A stretch of 64,000 bases of DNA from an uncultured Clostridium sp. (GTDB lineage Bacteria; Bacillota; Clostridia; Lachnospirales; Lachnospiraceae): assembly GCA_900547035.1 (NCBI GenBank), contig URFM01000002.1:71956-135955 (forward strand), read 5' to 3'. Every line of letters starts with the position of its first letter. Within the stretch, counting starts at the first letter, position 1. The notes beneath the pieces are model-generated. The model was given only the letters and a program-made list of their open reading frames with translations. It had not been told where the DNA came from and searched no databases. The position numbers were made by a program, and so were the translations under genes. Positions 42,053 through 50,812 of the stretch are shown one piece after another.

Positions 42053-43039
42053 ATGGACCTAAATAAAATTGACTATGTGATAGCGGTGGCCGACTTGAAA
42101 AACATCTCAAAGGCAGCCACGGCCTGCTTCGTATCCCAACCGGCCCTGACGCGATATATTCAGGGATTAGAGTGGGAACTGGGGCTGAAGCTTTTTGACC
42201 GGTCCACAGTACCGGTACAAATGACGGAGGCTGGAGCCCGGTACGTGGAAAAAATTCGTGAGATTCAAAGAATGCGGGATGAGCTGGATCAGGAAATGAA
42301 AGATTTTTACCGCAGAAGCAGACAGCAGATTGTACTTGGGATGTCCCCTACAAGAAGCTATACCTGGCTGCCCAGAATTCTTCCCGCTTTTCGCGAATTA
42401 TGTCCTTCTGTGGAGGTCCGGGTGGTGGAAGATAATCTTCAGGAACTCCTGCAGATGCTGGAGCGGGAGCAGATCGATATTCTTTTCATGTCAACTATTC
42501 CCGATGTGGGAGAGCTTTTGCAGTTCGTAGAGTTGTGCAGGGAGGAAATGTGCCTGGTAGTCAGCCGTTTCAATCCGCTTTTGGAGCCTCTTTCCCTTCC
42601 GGAAAATCAGGCTCGGATTCTCCAGTATATTCCGCCGCAGGTTTTGACCCAGCTTCCGCTGATTTCCACCAATAAAAGCAATGGAACATACTATCTGGCA
42701 AAAAGATTGTTTGACAAATATCATATTTCTCCTACAGCCGTGCTGGAATTGAAAAATGCCAGTTCCTGCTATCGGATGGCTCCGGAGAGCAATGGCTTTG
42801 CTTTTGCACCGGTGTCGGTGATTCTGGAAGAAAAGTTTGGAAGTCTGCCGTTATTCTGCTCCATGGAGGAAGAAGTAAGTACGCGGCCGCTAGGCTTGGT
42901 CTATAAAAAAATGAGAAAGCTTCCGGCGCCTGCAATGGAGTTTATAGAGCTGGCACGGAAATTGATCCCCGGATATGTGAGGGAGCATATTCCTCATTTT
43001 GAGGTGGCGCAGGATATCGACTATTCGCCGATTCTCTGA
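42053..43039 (+). CDS. LysR-family regulator next to the amidohydrolase/AbgT operon
   Basis: A 328-residue LysR protein: N-terminal wHTH (MDLNKIDYVIAVADLKNISK, ACFVSQPALTRYIQGLEWELGLKLFDR) and a substrate-binding co-inducer domain (about 90-300). ATG 42053 follows GAAGGGGG; the frame is open upstream but without a ribosome site. It is divergent from the amidohydrolase operon, and shared dyads lie between them, so it probably activates that operon. The effector is unknown. Confidence 0.9.
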   Translation: MDLNKIDYVIAVADLKNISKAATACFVSQPALTRYIQGLEWELGLKLFDRSTVPVQMTEAGARYVEKIREIQRMRDELDQEMKDFYRRSRQQIVLGMSPTRSYTWLPRILPAFRELCPSVEVRVVEDNLQELLQMLEREQIDILFMSTIPDVGELLQFVELCREEMCLVVSRFNPLLEPLSLPENQARILQYIPPQVLTQLPLISTNKSNGTYYLAKRLFDKYHISPTAVLELKNASSCYRMAPESNGFAFAPVSVILEEKFGSLPLFCSMEEEVSTRPLGLVYKKMRKLPAPAMEFIELARKLIPGYVREHIPHFEVAQDIDYSPIL

Positions 43040-43056
43040 TCGTCCGGATTTTATGT

Positions 43057-43085
43057 TTTACAATTTGAATGTTCCGTGCTATAAT
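43057..43085 (+). promoter_or_regulatory. promoter of the phosphocholine enzyme gene
   Basis: TTTACA, 17 bases, TATAAT. Downstream, ATGTTCA (43084-43090) and TGAACAT (43116-43122) form a dyad in the untranslated leader, a possible operator for the gene's own HTH domain. Confidence 0.65.
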
Positions 43086-43141
43086 GTTCATATCTTATTG
43101 AAAAGTATATTTTTTGAACATAAGGAGCGGATTACATCATC

Positions 43142-45028
43142 ATGGACCGATATGGACTGATATGCAGGACAATTTTAGAGAATCCGGCTGTGACCCAAAG
43201 AGAAATGGCACGGATCCTGGACCTTTCCCTGGGCTCGATCAACAGCCTGATTAAAGAGTGTACGGCCAGAGGATTGATCGAGGAAGGAAATTCCGGAAAA
43301 GAGCGGTGGAAGCTTCTGGATGCAGGGCGCCGTCTGCTTGCGCCTTACAAGGTGGATGGGGCGGTCATCATAGCGGCAGGATTTGGCTCCCGCTTTGTGC
43401 CCCTTACCTTTGAAACGCCCAAGGGTCTTTTGGAGGTATTTGGCGAGCGGATGATCGAACGTCAGATCCGCCAGCTTCATGAGGCGGGGATCACGGATAT
43501 TACGATTGTGGTGGGATATCTGAAGGAAAAGTTTGAGTATCTCATTGACCGTTTTGGGGTGAAGCTCCTCTACAATCCGGAGTATTCCACTAAAAATACC
43601 CTGGCAACGGTCTACCGGGCCAGAAAATTATTTGAAGGCAGAAATGTCTACCTGCTGTCCTCGGATAACTGGCTTAGGGAGAATATGTACCATTCCTATG
43701 AGTGCGGGGCCTGGTATTCCGCTTCCTTCCAGAAGGGGGAGACCAGGGAATGGTGCCTGGAATTCAACAAAAAGGGACGGATTACGGATGTGAAGGTGGG
43801 GGGAAAAGACAGCTGGGTGATGTATGGCCCGGTGTATTTTTCCAGGGAATTTTCAGCACGGTTCTTTCCGGTCCTGGAAGCCTGCTATGAGATTCCGGGA
43901 ACGGAACAGTTCTACTGGGAGCAGGTTTATGTGGATATGCTTTCCGGCGAGGCCAGACGGAGGCTGGAGCGGGAGAACCCTGCTCTTCTGGAGCGGGCAG
44001 AGCGGGAGAGCGGAGTGCCTGCCAGAGAATGGACGCAGATTGAGATGGATGTGAACCGCCAGCCGGAAAATCAGGTTTATGAATTTGAGAATCTGGAGGA
44101 GCTCAGGGCATTTGACCCCAGGTACCGGAACCATTCGGACAATGAGGCGATGGCCCTGGTGGCACGGGTATTCCGGGTGCCGGAATCCAGAATCCAGGGT
44201 ATCCGCTGCCTGAAAGCCGGCATGACCAATCAGTCCTTCTTGTTCCAGGTGGAGGAGAAACAGTACATCTGCCGGATTCCCGGGCCGGGGACGGAGCTTC
44301 TGGTCAACCGTGTCCAGGAGGCGCAGGCCTATGAGGCGGTCCGTCAGCTGGGAATCACAGAGAACCTAATTTATCTGAATCCGGAAAACGGATATAAGAT
44401 TGCGGAATATTTCCCGGATTCCCGGAATGTATCCGCAGAAAGCTGGACGGATATGGAGCGCTTTATGGGGCTAATCCGTACCCTGCATCAGGGTGGCGTC
44501 CGGGTTTCCCACCGTTTTGATATGAGGGAGCGGATTGATTTCTATGAAACGCTGTGCAAAACCCATGGCGGGGTGCTGTTTGAGGACTACGGACAGGTGA
44601 GGGAGCAGATGAACTGGCTGATGGACCGTCTGGATGAGATGGAGCGGCCTCTTTGTCTTTGCCACATTGATGCCAATGTGGACAACGGCCTGATTCTGCC
44701 GGATGGTCGGCTGCGGCTTTTGGACTGGGAGTATGCGGGCATGTGCGACCCCCTGATTGACGTGGCCATGTGCGCTATTTACTCCTATTACGATGATGAG
44801 CAGCTGGACCATCTGCTGGAGCTCTACCTGGGCCGCCGGCCGGATGAGAAGGAACGTTTTGTCACCTACGCCTACGCCGCCCTGGGGGGATTCCTCTGGA
44901 GTCAGTGGGCGGTTTATAAAAAGGCCCTGGGGCAGGAGTTTGGGGAGTATACCATCATTATGTATCGGTATGCGAAGCATTATTATAAAAAACTGAGGGC
45001 TTCCGTTCAGGATGTACCGGAGAATTAA
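43142..45028 (+). CDS. wHTH / CTP:phosphocholine cytidylyltransferase / choline kinase fusion (LicC-LicA type)
   Basis: A 628-residue three-domain protein. Residues 1-70 are a MarR-like wHTH (ENPAVTQREMARILDLSLGSINSLIKEC). Residues 76-310 are a nucleotidyltransferase (VIIAAGFGSRFVPLTFETPKGLLEV, GxGxR...P..K), as in LicC. Residues 355-610 are a choline/ethanolamine kinase: IDANVDNGLIL (Brenner-type HxDxxxxN) and LLDWEYAGMCDPLIDVA. Choline kinase makes phosphocholine and LicC activates it to CDP-choline, for wall or lipid decoration. Two choline-binding wall proteins follow 3 kb on. The DNA-binding domain suggests it also senses its product. Confidence 0.88.
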   Translation: MDRYGLICRTILENPAVTQREMARILDLSLGSINSLIKECTARGLIEEGNSGKERWKLLDAGRRLLAPYKVDGAVIIAAGFGSRFVPLTFETPKGLLEVFGERMIERQIRQLHEAGITDITIVVGYLKEKFEYLIDRFGVKLLYNPEYSTKNTLATVYRARKLFEGRNVYLLSSDNWLRENMYHSYECGAWYSASFQKGETREWCLEFNKKGRITDVKVGGKDSWVMYGPVYFSREFSARFFPVLEACYEIPGTEQFYWEQVYVDMLSGEARRRLERENPALLERAERESGVPAREWTQIEMDVNRQPENQVYEFENLEELRAFDPRYRNHSDNEAMALVARVFRVPESRIQGIRCLKAGMTNQSFLFQVEEKQYICRIPGPGTELLVNRVQEAQAYEAVRQLGITENLIYLNPENGYKIAEYFPDSRNVSAESWTDMERFMGLIRTLHQGGVRVSHRFDMRERIDFYETLCKTHGGVLFEDYGQVREQMNWLMDRLDEMERPLCLCHIDANVDNGLILPDGRLRLLDWEYAGMCDPLIDVAMCAIYSYYDDEQLDHLLELYLGRRPDEKERFVTYAYAALGGFLWSQWAVYKKALGQEFGEYTIIMYRYAKHYYKKLRASVQDVPEN

Positions 45029-45201
45029 TTATAGGGTTGCAAAGGGATGGGAGGCCGATTCCCAGAGGAGGAAAAACGGTAAGCTATTGACAAAAAGTTA
45101 TGTGGGTTCAAACTTTGTTTCATTATACAAATGTAAAAAGATTCTCTAATATAACAATTGACAGTTGAAAATTATGCAATATGCATAAAGGAGAATGGAA
45201 A

Positions 45202-46566
45202 ATGAAACAATTGAAAGAGCTTGCCGAATTTATTGAAAAATTCTGTTTGGAGGATGCCGGGGAGGAGGTCCTGAAAGCTGCGAAATACTGTATTCTGGAT
45301 ACGGTAGGCCAGGCTCTGGGAGCAAGGGACAACTCTATGCTTAAGGAAATTGAAGAAGTTTATTCTGCTTATGATGGAGAGTGCAGTGGAAGACAAGTGT
45401 CCCTTTGGGGGAGCGGAAAACAGGCCCCATTGAGAAGGGCTGTGTTTTTAAATGGTATGATGGGGCATATTCTGGAATTGGATGATGTCCATACAAATTC
45501 CAAGACTCATATTGGTACGGTGGTAATTCCGGCAGCCTGGGGGATGGCTGAATATTTGGGAAAAAGCGGAAAGGAGCTTTTGGAAGCAGTAATTTGCGGA
45601 TATGAAGTGATGGCAAGAATTGGAATGGGCTTTGGGGTTTCCAGCCACCGGAATAAGGGATGGCACGCAACAGGAACAGCGGGAAGCTTTGGAGCTGCAG
45701 CCGCTTGTGGGAAACTTTTAGGCTTTTCCGCAGATCAGATTATGGGCGCCTTTGGACTGGCCGGAACTCAGGCTGGGTCTACATGGGCTTTCTTAAGCGA
45801 TGGAGCTACCAATAAAATTCTCCATCCGGGCAGAGCGACGGTGAATGGTCTGGAGTCCTGTCTGCTGGTCCTTGGAGGGATGAGAGGATCATTCCATATT
45901 TTGGATGCAGAGGACGGAGGGATATTTCCGATGATGTCAGATGAATATGATTATTCCCTTGTAAGTGCCGGACTTGGACAGATATATGAAATACAGAAAA
46001 TGGACAAAAAGCCGTATCCTTGCTGCAGAAGTACCCACTGCGCCATTGACGCTGGCATTAAGCTGCGGGAAAAAGAGCAGATTCACTGGGAAGATATTGA
46101 AAAGGTGGAGGTAAAAACATACCTGGTAGGGCTGAAGCAGTGCGGCCTTTCCGAGAGCAGCCTGGAGCCAAAGCTTCCCACAGAGGCAAAATTCTCTACC
46201 CCCTATACCTCGGCCTGTGCCTTGATGTATGGAGCAGTGGGACTGAAAGATTTTGAGCCGGAATCGATTGCAAGAGGCGAGGTCAGAACGCTGATGAGAA
46301 AAATCAAGGTAGTGGAGGATGCGCGTTTTACCGAACAGTATCCATCCCATTGGGGCTGCCGTATGGATGTCTTTTTGAAGGATGGAACAGTCGTCGGTGA
46401 AGAAATCGGAGATGCCTCAGGCAGTGTGGATTCTCCGCTTACAGACCGGCAAATTTTAGCAAAGATTCGTTCCTGCTGCAGCGGGTATGACGCAGGTTGG
46501 CTTGAAGATGTGTTTACGCAGATTTTAAATCTGGAAAATGTATATAAACTTCCCGTTCTGGCATAA
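45202..46566 (+). CDS. MmgE/PrpD-family protein
   Basis: A 454-residue enzyme of the MmgE/PrpD family (2-methylcitrate dehydratase type, iron-sulfur independent). Blocks: CILDTVGQALGARD, FLNGMMGHILELDDVH, GYEVMARIGMG, GWHATGTAGSFGAAAACGKLL and KPYPCCRSTHCAIDAG. Family members dehydrate or isomerise hydroxy acids and cis-aconitate-like substrates; the substrate is unknown. ATG 45202 follows AAGGAG; ATG 45181 would add seven residues. The LysR gene downstream may regulate it. Confidence 0.87.
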   Translation: MKQLKELAEFIEKFCLEDAGEEVLKAAKYCILDTVGQALGARDNSMLKEIEEVYSAYDGECSGRQVSLWGSGKQAPLRRAVFLNGMMGHILELDDVHTNSKTHIGTVVIPAAWGMAEYLGKSGKELLEAVICGYEVMARIGMGFGVSSHRNKGWHATGTAGSFGAAAACGKLLGFSADQIMGAFGLAGTQAGSTWAFLSDGATNKILHPGRATVNGLESCLLVLGGMRGSFHILDAEDGGIFPMMSDEYDYSLVSAGLGQIYEIQKMDKKPYPCCRSTHCAIDAGIKLREKEQIHWEDIEKVEVKTYLVGLKQCGLSESSLEPKLPTEAKFSTPYTSACALMYGAVGLKDFEPESIARGEVRTLMRKIKVVEDARFTEQYPSHWGCRMDVFLKDGTVVGEEIGDASGSVDSPLTDRQILAKIRSCCSGYDAGWLEDVFTQILNLENVYKLPVLA

Positions 46567-46603
46567 AGGATTTGAATAGAGGGAGTTTTGAGGAGTCAAT
46601 AGA

Positions 46604-47542
46604 ATGAATAAAAGTGACCTGGAGAAGATTATAGCGATTGCGGAAGAGGGAAGCATGGCCCGGGCAGCCCAGAAACTTTATATTACTCAGCCGGCCCTCA
46701 GCAAATGCCTGACAAAGGTGGAGGATTCCCTGGGAGAGGCATTGTTTGTCAGAAGGCCCAACGGAATGATCCCTACGTACGCCGGGGAGTGCCTTGTAAG
46801 GAAGGCGTACCAGATTATGAAGCTATATGACGATGTGGAAATGGAGTTTTGCGAGCTGAATCAGATGCACAGAGGCGTTCTCCGCCTCGGAACAGCAGAA
46901 CGTCTGGGCGCTTTAGTGCTTCCTGAACTGCTTTTGAACTTTAAAAGGCAGTACCCGAATATAAAAATTGAAATTGTGGAAGAAAACAGCATGGATCTGG
47001 AAGAAAAACTTCTGATTGGAGCTTTGGAAATCGCGATTCTTTGTCTGCCGCTGAAAAATGCAAATGTAAGCTATCAGGTGTTTTACGAAGACCCGATTTA
47101 TGTGGCGCTTCCCAGCGGCCATCCTTTGAATGACCGTGCTTATCAAAAGGAGGGCAGCGGGGAAAAGTACCTGGATTTGGAAAAATTAAGAGGGGAAGAA
47201 TTCATTCTGACCAGACATGTAAAGAAAACCAGAATGGCGGCGGACCGGATTCTTGCGAATTTGGGCAATGATTATGAAGTAATGATGGAATCGGCCAATA
47301 TTGAAACGGTAATCCGTCTGGTGGCCAGCGGATTGGGAATTTCATTGATTCCCAGCATATTCGCCAGAACCTATAAAACAGGTGATAAAATCAAGTATTA
47401 TCGGATTGAAGAGCGTTATCATCCTGTATGGCAGTGGGCGGTCATCTATGCGGACAGCATCGAGAATTTGACGCGTCCGTCAAAGGAATTATACCGGATT
47501 CTCTGTGAAAAGGGCTGTCAGCTGCCTAATTATATAGAATAA
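46604..47542 (+). CDS. LysR-family regulator downstream of the MmgE/PrpD gene
   Basis: A 312-residue LysR protein with a wHTH (SMARAAQKLYITQPALSKCLTKVEDSLGEALFVRR) and a type 2 periplasmic-like effector domain (LRLGTAERLGALVLP, ... IRLVASGLGISLIPS). It lies 37 bases behind the MmgE/PrpD gene on the same strand and is probably co-transcribed with it. Effector and targets unknown. Confidence 0.9.
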   Translation: MNKSDLEKIIAIAEEGSMARAAQKLYITQPALSKCLTKVEDSLGEALFVRRPNGMIPTYAGECLVRKAYQIMKLYDDVEMEFCELNQMHRGVLRLGTAERLGALVLPELLLNFKRQYPNIKIEIVEENSMDLEEKLLIGALEIAILCLPLKNANVSYQVFYEDPIYVALPSGHPLNDRAYQKEGSGEKYLDLEKLRGEEFILTRHVKKTRMAADRILANLGNDYEVMMESANIETVIRLVASGLGISLIPSIFARTYKTGDKIKYYRIEERYHPVWQWAVIYADSIENLTRPSKELYRILCEKGCQLPNYIE

Positions 47543-47549
47543 TTTGGGG

Positions 47550-47610
47550 AACAATTCAGAATGGCTCACACCCCGAGGGCACCTGGTCTTTTTGACAGGC
47601 CTGAATTGTT
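47550..47610 (+). repeat. inverted repeat after the LysR gene (family B-like tail)
   Basis: AACAATTCAG (47550-47559) with CTGAATTGTT (47601-47610), enclosing an imperfect CCTGGTC/GACAGG hairpin with T5 loop. The tail CTGAATTGTTACG resembles family B ends (CTGAATAGTTACG at 15616). May terminate the LysR transcript. Confidence 0.5.
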
Positions 47611-47653
47611 ACGAAAATTGTAATAAAAATGTTACGCATTCGTTCATGCGCTG

Positions 47654-47662
47654 TGATATAAT
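47654..47662 (+). promoter_or_regulatory. extended -10 promoter of the choline-binding protein genes
   Basis: TGATATAAT (TGn plus TATAAT). No good -35 is present at 17 bases, as usual for extended -10 promoters. The untranslated region to the start at 47864 is about 195 bases. Confidence 0.55.
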
Positions 47663-47687
47663 GTTCGTGTTGGCAATGAGCAGTGCG

Positions 47688-47750
47688 GGCATAAAGACAG
47701 GGGAGCCGGCGTTGTGCCCGCACAAAAGCCGGCTCCCCTGTCTTTATGCC
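47688..47750 (+). promoter_or_regulatory. perfect 23-bp stem-loop in the 5' region of the choline-binding protein gene
   Basis: Bases 47688-47710 and 47728-47750 are exact inverted repeats of 23 bases, with a 17-base loop containing a nested TTGTG/CACAA stem. GTGCGGGC just before or in the left arm can also pair with GCCCGCAC in the loop (47715-47722), giving an alternative fold. There is no T-run after it. Confidence 0.75.
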
Positions 47751-47756
47751 TATAGG

Positions 47757-47796
47757 GCGAAGCCCGCGAGCCCGGGGCCGGAGCCGGCCCCGGGCT
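47757..47796 (+). promoter_or_regulatory. second GC-rich hairpin cluster in the same leader
   Basis: GGGC-GAA-GCCC (47757-47767) then AGCCCGGGGCCGG, two bases, CCGGCCCCGGGCT (about 47769-47796), a 13-pair perfect stem. It would block ribosome or polymerase progress unless remodelled. Confidence 0.65.
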
Positions 47797-47863
47797 GCCC
47801 TGCGGAACCATTTCGTGGGCCCCTACGTGTCTTAAAGTACAAAATGGAGGAGGGATTGTTGGG

Positions 47864-48892
47864 ATGTTACGCGGAAAATATCGGAGATATCTGGCTGCGG
47901 CAGCTCTGATCGGCGCATTGTCGCTGGGAACTGCGTTTACGGCATATGCAGATGGATGGGACAAGTCAAACGGACAGTGGGTTTATATGGAAAACGGGGC
48001 GGCCAAGAAGGGATGGATCCAGACCAGTGACGGCTATTATTATATGGATCTGTCCACCGGTTATATGTGTACTGGTTTTCAGCAGATTAATGGGACCTGG
48101 TACTTTTTTAAGCCAAGCGGCCTTATGGCCACTGGCTGGGTGAATACGGACAACAAGTGGTATTACATGATGAACGATGGAGCCATGGTAACCGGTTGGC
48201 TGAAGATTGATAAGGGCAATGGAGATGTTTCCTACTACTATATGAGGGGCGGCGGCGATATGGCTACCGGCTGGCGGGAGATGGATGGCGCCTGGTATTA
48301 TTTCCAGAGCAATGGGAAATGCGTGGTCAACGCCTGGGCTCAGATTAAAGACCAGTGGTTTCTGTTCGGGGAAGACGGTAAAATGAAAACCGGATGGAAT
48401 AAGATTAACGACGACTACTATTATCTGGATACCGACGGTCACATGCTGACCGGCTGGCTTACAGACAGCAATGGAAGCAAATATTATATGGACGCTGCCG
48501 GCAAGATGTCGGTGGGATGGGAGCAGATTGATAACAGCTGGTACTATTTTAATGATAACGGCCATATGCTGACCGGCTGGATTCTGGTTTCCGGAAAGTA
48601 TTATTATCTGGATCCTTCTACGGGCAAGATGGCGGCAGGTACTACTCTGACCATCGATGGCTCCTCCTACACCTTTGATTCCAGCGGCGTTTGCCAGAAT
48701 GCCGGGGGAGTGACAGCTCAGAGTCCGGGAACAAGTTCTACAAACAACAATAACACCAGCAATTATGGACCGGGAGTATCCGGTTCCGGTTCATCTTCCA
48801 GCCAGTCGCCTTCCAGTTCTACAAGCGGCAGCACCAGCAAGGAGACAGCCTCCCAGGGTCTGCAGCCAGGGCTGACCGATGGACCGGGCTGA
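47864..48892 (+). CDS. secreted cell-wall protein made of choline-binding-type repeats
   Basis: A 342-residue secreted protein: signal peptide 1-30 (YRRYLAAAALIGALSLGTAFTAYA), then about 11-12 tandem CW_binding repeats of about 20 residues (GW...WYYF...G.M.TGW). These bind phosphocholine in teichoic acids of pneumococci and related wall glycopolymers. After residue 285 comes a Ser/Thr/Asn-rich tail ending GLTDGPG. No enzymatic domain. The first gene of a unit with the GH25 muramidase 16 bases on. The 5' leader is heavily structured. The phosphocholine ligand is inferred from the LicC-LicA-type enzyme 2.8 kb upstream. Confidence 0.9.
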   Translation: MLRGKYRRYLAAAALIGALSLGTAFTAYADGWDKSNGQWVYMENGAAKKGWIQTSDGYYYMDLSTGYMCTGFQQINGTWYFFKPSGLMATGWVNTDNKWYYMMNDGAMVTGWLKIDKGNGDVSYYYMRGGGDMATGWREMDGAWYYFQSNGKCVVNAWAQIKDQWFLFGEDGKMKTGWNKINDDYYYLDTDGHMLTGWLTDSNGSKYYMDAAGKMSVGWEQIDNSWYYFNDNGHMLTGWILVSGKYYYLDPSTGKMAAGTTLTIDGSSYTFDSSGVCQNAGGVTAQSPGTSSTNNNNTSNYGPGVSGSGSSSSQSPSSSTSGSTSKETASQGLQPGLTDGPG

Positions 48893-48908
48893 GAAAAGAG
48901 AGGATTAT

Positions 48909-50750
48909 ATGAGACATAAGATACGTTGCAGAACGGTCTTCTGCGGAGGGGCGTTGGTCCGCCGCAGAGCTGCGGCAGCCGGTTTGGCGGCAGTGCTGTC
49001 CGCTATGGCGCCGGTTACGGCCTGGGCGGCAGGGCCTGGGGAAACGGGAGCAGCAAGCACATCCGGGGGGCCGGGGGTGGTAAACGTTGGAGGAAGCACA
49101 TCACAGTCCGGCAGCTCTGCAAGCGGCAGCCAGACGGGAAGCAGTACCTCGGATACCTCTTGGGAATACTCGGGAGGGGCCTACCGCATGCCGGACGGAT
49201 CCGCCATTACCAATGTTATAGCCAGGGGAATCGATGTATCCCGGTGGCAGGGAGACATTGACTGGAGCCAGGTGGCGGCGGATGATGTTTCCTTTGTGAT
49301 GCTTGGAACCAGGTCCAGAGGCGCGGTGGATCCTTATTTTCATCAAAACATCCAGGCGGCCCACGCCGCAGGGGTGAAGGTGGGCGTCTACATCTATTCC
49401 CTTGCCACTACTACGGATATGGCGGTCCAGGAGGCGGATTTTGTACTGGACCTGATCAAAGACTATCCGGTATCCTACCCGGTGGCCTTTGATATGGAGG
49501 ACGACGCCCAGGGTGTGCTGTCCAAGGATGAGCTGGCGGCCATCGCCAACGCCTTCTGCCAGAGAATTTCCGATGCGGGTTATTATCCTATCATTTATGC
49601 CAATGAGAACTGGCTTAACAATAAGCTGGACATGTCTAAGATGGATTATCCCGTATGGGTAGCCCGGTATTCTGCGAGACCTTCCTACTCCAATCCGGTG
49701 ATGTGGCAGGCGACCAATACCGGCTCCATCAATGGAATCAGCGGGAACGTGGACATCGATTTCCAGTTCAGCGACTTCACCTCCGTGATTCCGGCCAATA
49801 CCTGGAGAACAATCGGAGGGAATACATACTATTATCAGAATTATGCCATGCAGAAGGACGCCTGGATCAACGATGGGGAGGGCTGGTATTACATGGGGTC
49901 CGACGGTCTGGCGGAAACCGGCTGGCTGACGGAGAGCGGAGAGCTTTATTATTTGGATGAATCCACCGGTCAAATGCAGTACGGCTGGAAGGACCGGGAC
50001 GGCTCCTGGTATTATCTGGGAAGCTCCGGAGCGGCGGACAAAGGCTGGGTCCAGGATGGACAACTCTGGTATTATACGAACCCCAGCACCGGGGTAATGC
50101 AGACTGGCTGGATTGAGGACAATGGAAACCGGTATTTCCTGGAATCCAATGGAAGAATGGCAGTGGGTTGGACCAGCCAGGATGGAAAATGGTACTATTT
50201 AAGCGCCAGCGGAGCGCTTGCCAAGGGCTGGATTGACGATGGCGGGGTTTGGTACTACTCCGACAGCCAAGGCGTGATGCAGACTGGCTGGATTACCGTG
50301 GGAGGAAGCCGCTATTTCCTGAGAGGAAACGGTTCCATGGCTACGGGCTGGAGAGAGATGGACGGAGGCTGGTATTACTTCAATGGCCAGGGCCAGATGG
50401 TGACGGACTGGGAGCAGGTTAACGGACAGTGGTACTACTTTAACAGCTCAGGCGTGATGCAGACCGGTCTGATCAATGTCAATGGGGTGAATTATTATTT
50501 AGACCCTGCGGACGGCTTTATGTACGCCAATACAACGGTCACTGTGGACGGAGTGTCATACAATGCGGATGGAAGCGGCGCCCTGAGCCAGGTTCAGCAG
50601 CCGGACGCACAGCAGACAGAGGGCTCTCAGAACGGCAGTCAGACGGCTGAAACGCAGCAGACACAGAGCCAGCAGACCCAGGAGAGCGGCTCTGCTCCGG
50701 GACCGGTAATTATAGAAGGCGTCAACGGCGGACCGGGAGTTACAGGATAG
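48909..50750 (+). CDS. GH25 muramidase with choline-binding repeats
   Basis: A 613-residue secreted wall enzyme: signal peptide 1-40, a Gly/Ser/Thr-rich spacer, a GH25 lysozyme domain (about 98-295: ARGIDVSRWQGDIDW, GVYIYSLATTT, VAFDMEDDAQG with the catalytic acids, NVDIDFQF), and about 12 CW repeats (about 305-560), then a Gln/Thr-rich tail ending NGGPGVTG. It cleaves the muramic acid-GlcNAc bond in peptidoglycan and is tethered by its repeats. ATG 48909 follows AGAGAGGA; longer frame to 48879 overlaps the previous gene. Partner of the preceding repeat protein. Confidence 0.93.
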   Translation: MRHKIRCRTVFCGGALVRRRAAAAGLAAVLSAMAPVTAWAAGPGETGAASTSGGPGVVNVGGSTSQSGSSASGSQTGSSTSDTSWEYSGGAYRMPDGSAITNVIARGIDVSRWQGDIDWSQVAADDVSFVMLGTRSRGAVDPYFHQNIQAAHAAGVKVGVYIYSLATTTDMAVQEADFVLDLIKDYPVSYPVAFDMEDDAQGVLSKDELAAIANAFCQRISDAGYYPIIYANENWLNNKLDMSKMDYPVWVARYSARPSYSNPVMWQATNTGSINGISGNVDIDFQFSDFTSVIPANTWRTIGGNTYYYQNYAMQKDAWINDGEGWYYMGSDGLAETGWLTESGELYYLDESTGQMQYGWKDRDGSWYYLGSSGAADKGWVQDGQLWYYTNPSTGVMQTGWIEDNGNRYFLESNGRMAVGWTSQDGKWYYLSASGALAKGWIDDGGVWYYSDSQGVMQTGWITVGGSRYFLRGNGSMATGWREMDGGWYYFNGQGQMVTDWEQVNGQWYYFNSSGVMQTGLINVNGVNYYLDPADGFMYANTTVTVDGVSYNADGSGALSQVQQPDAQQTEGSQNGSQTAETQQTQSQQTQESGSAPGPVIIEGVNGGPGVTG

Positions 50751-50812
50751 CGGTTCATGTTTCTTCAAAATCCCTCATATAATGAAGAGAGAGGGAAACA
50801 GGAGAAGCGGAT

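Noticed and set aside
43142..43350. Separate MarR-type regulator gene fused by a missed stop.
   Set aside because: The frame is continuous to the cytidylyltransferase domain with only one ribosome site and no internal start with good spacing.
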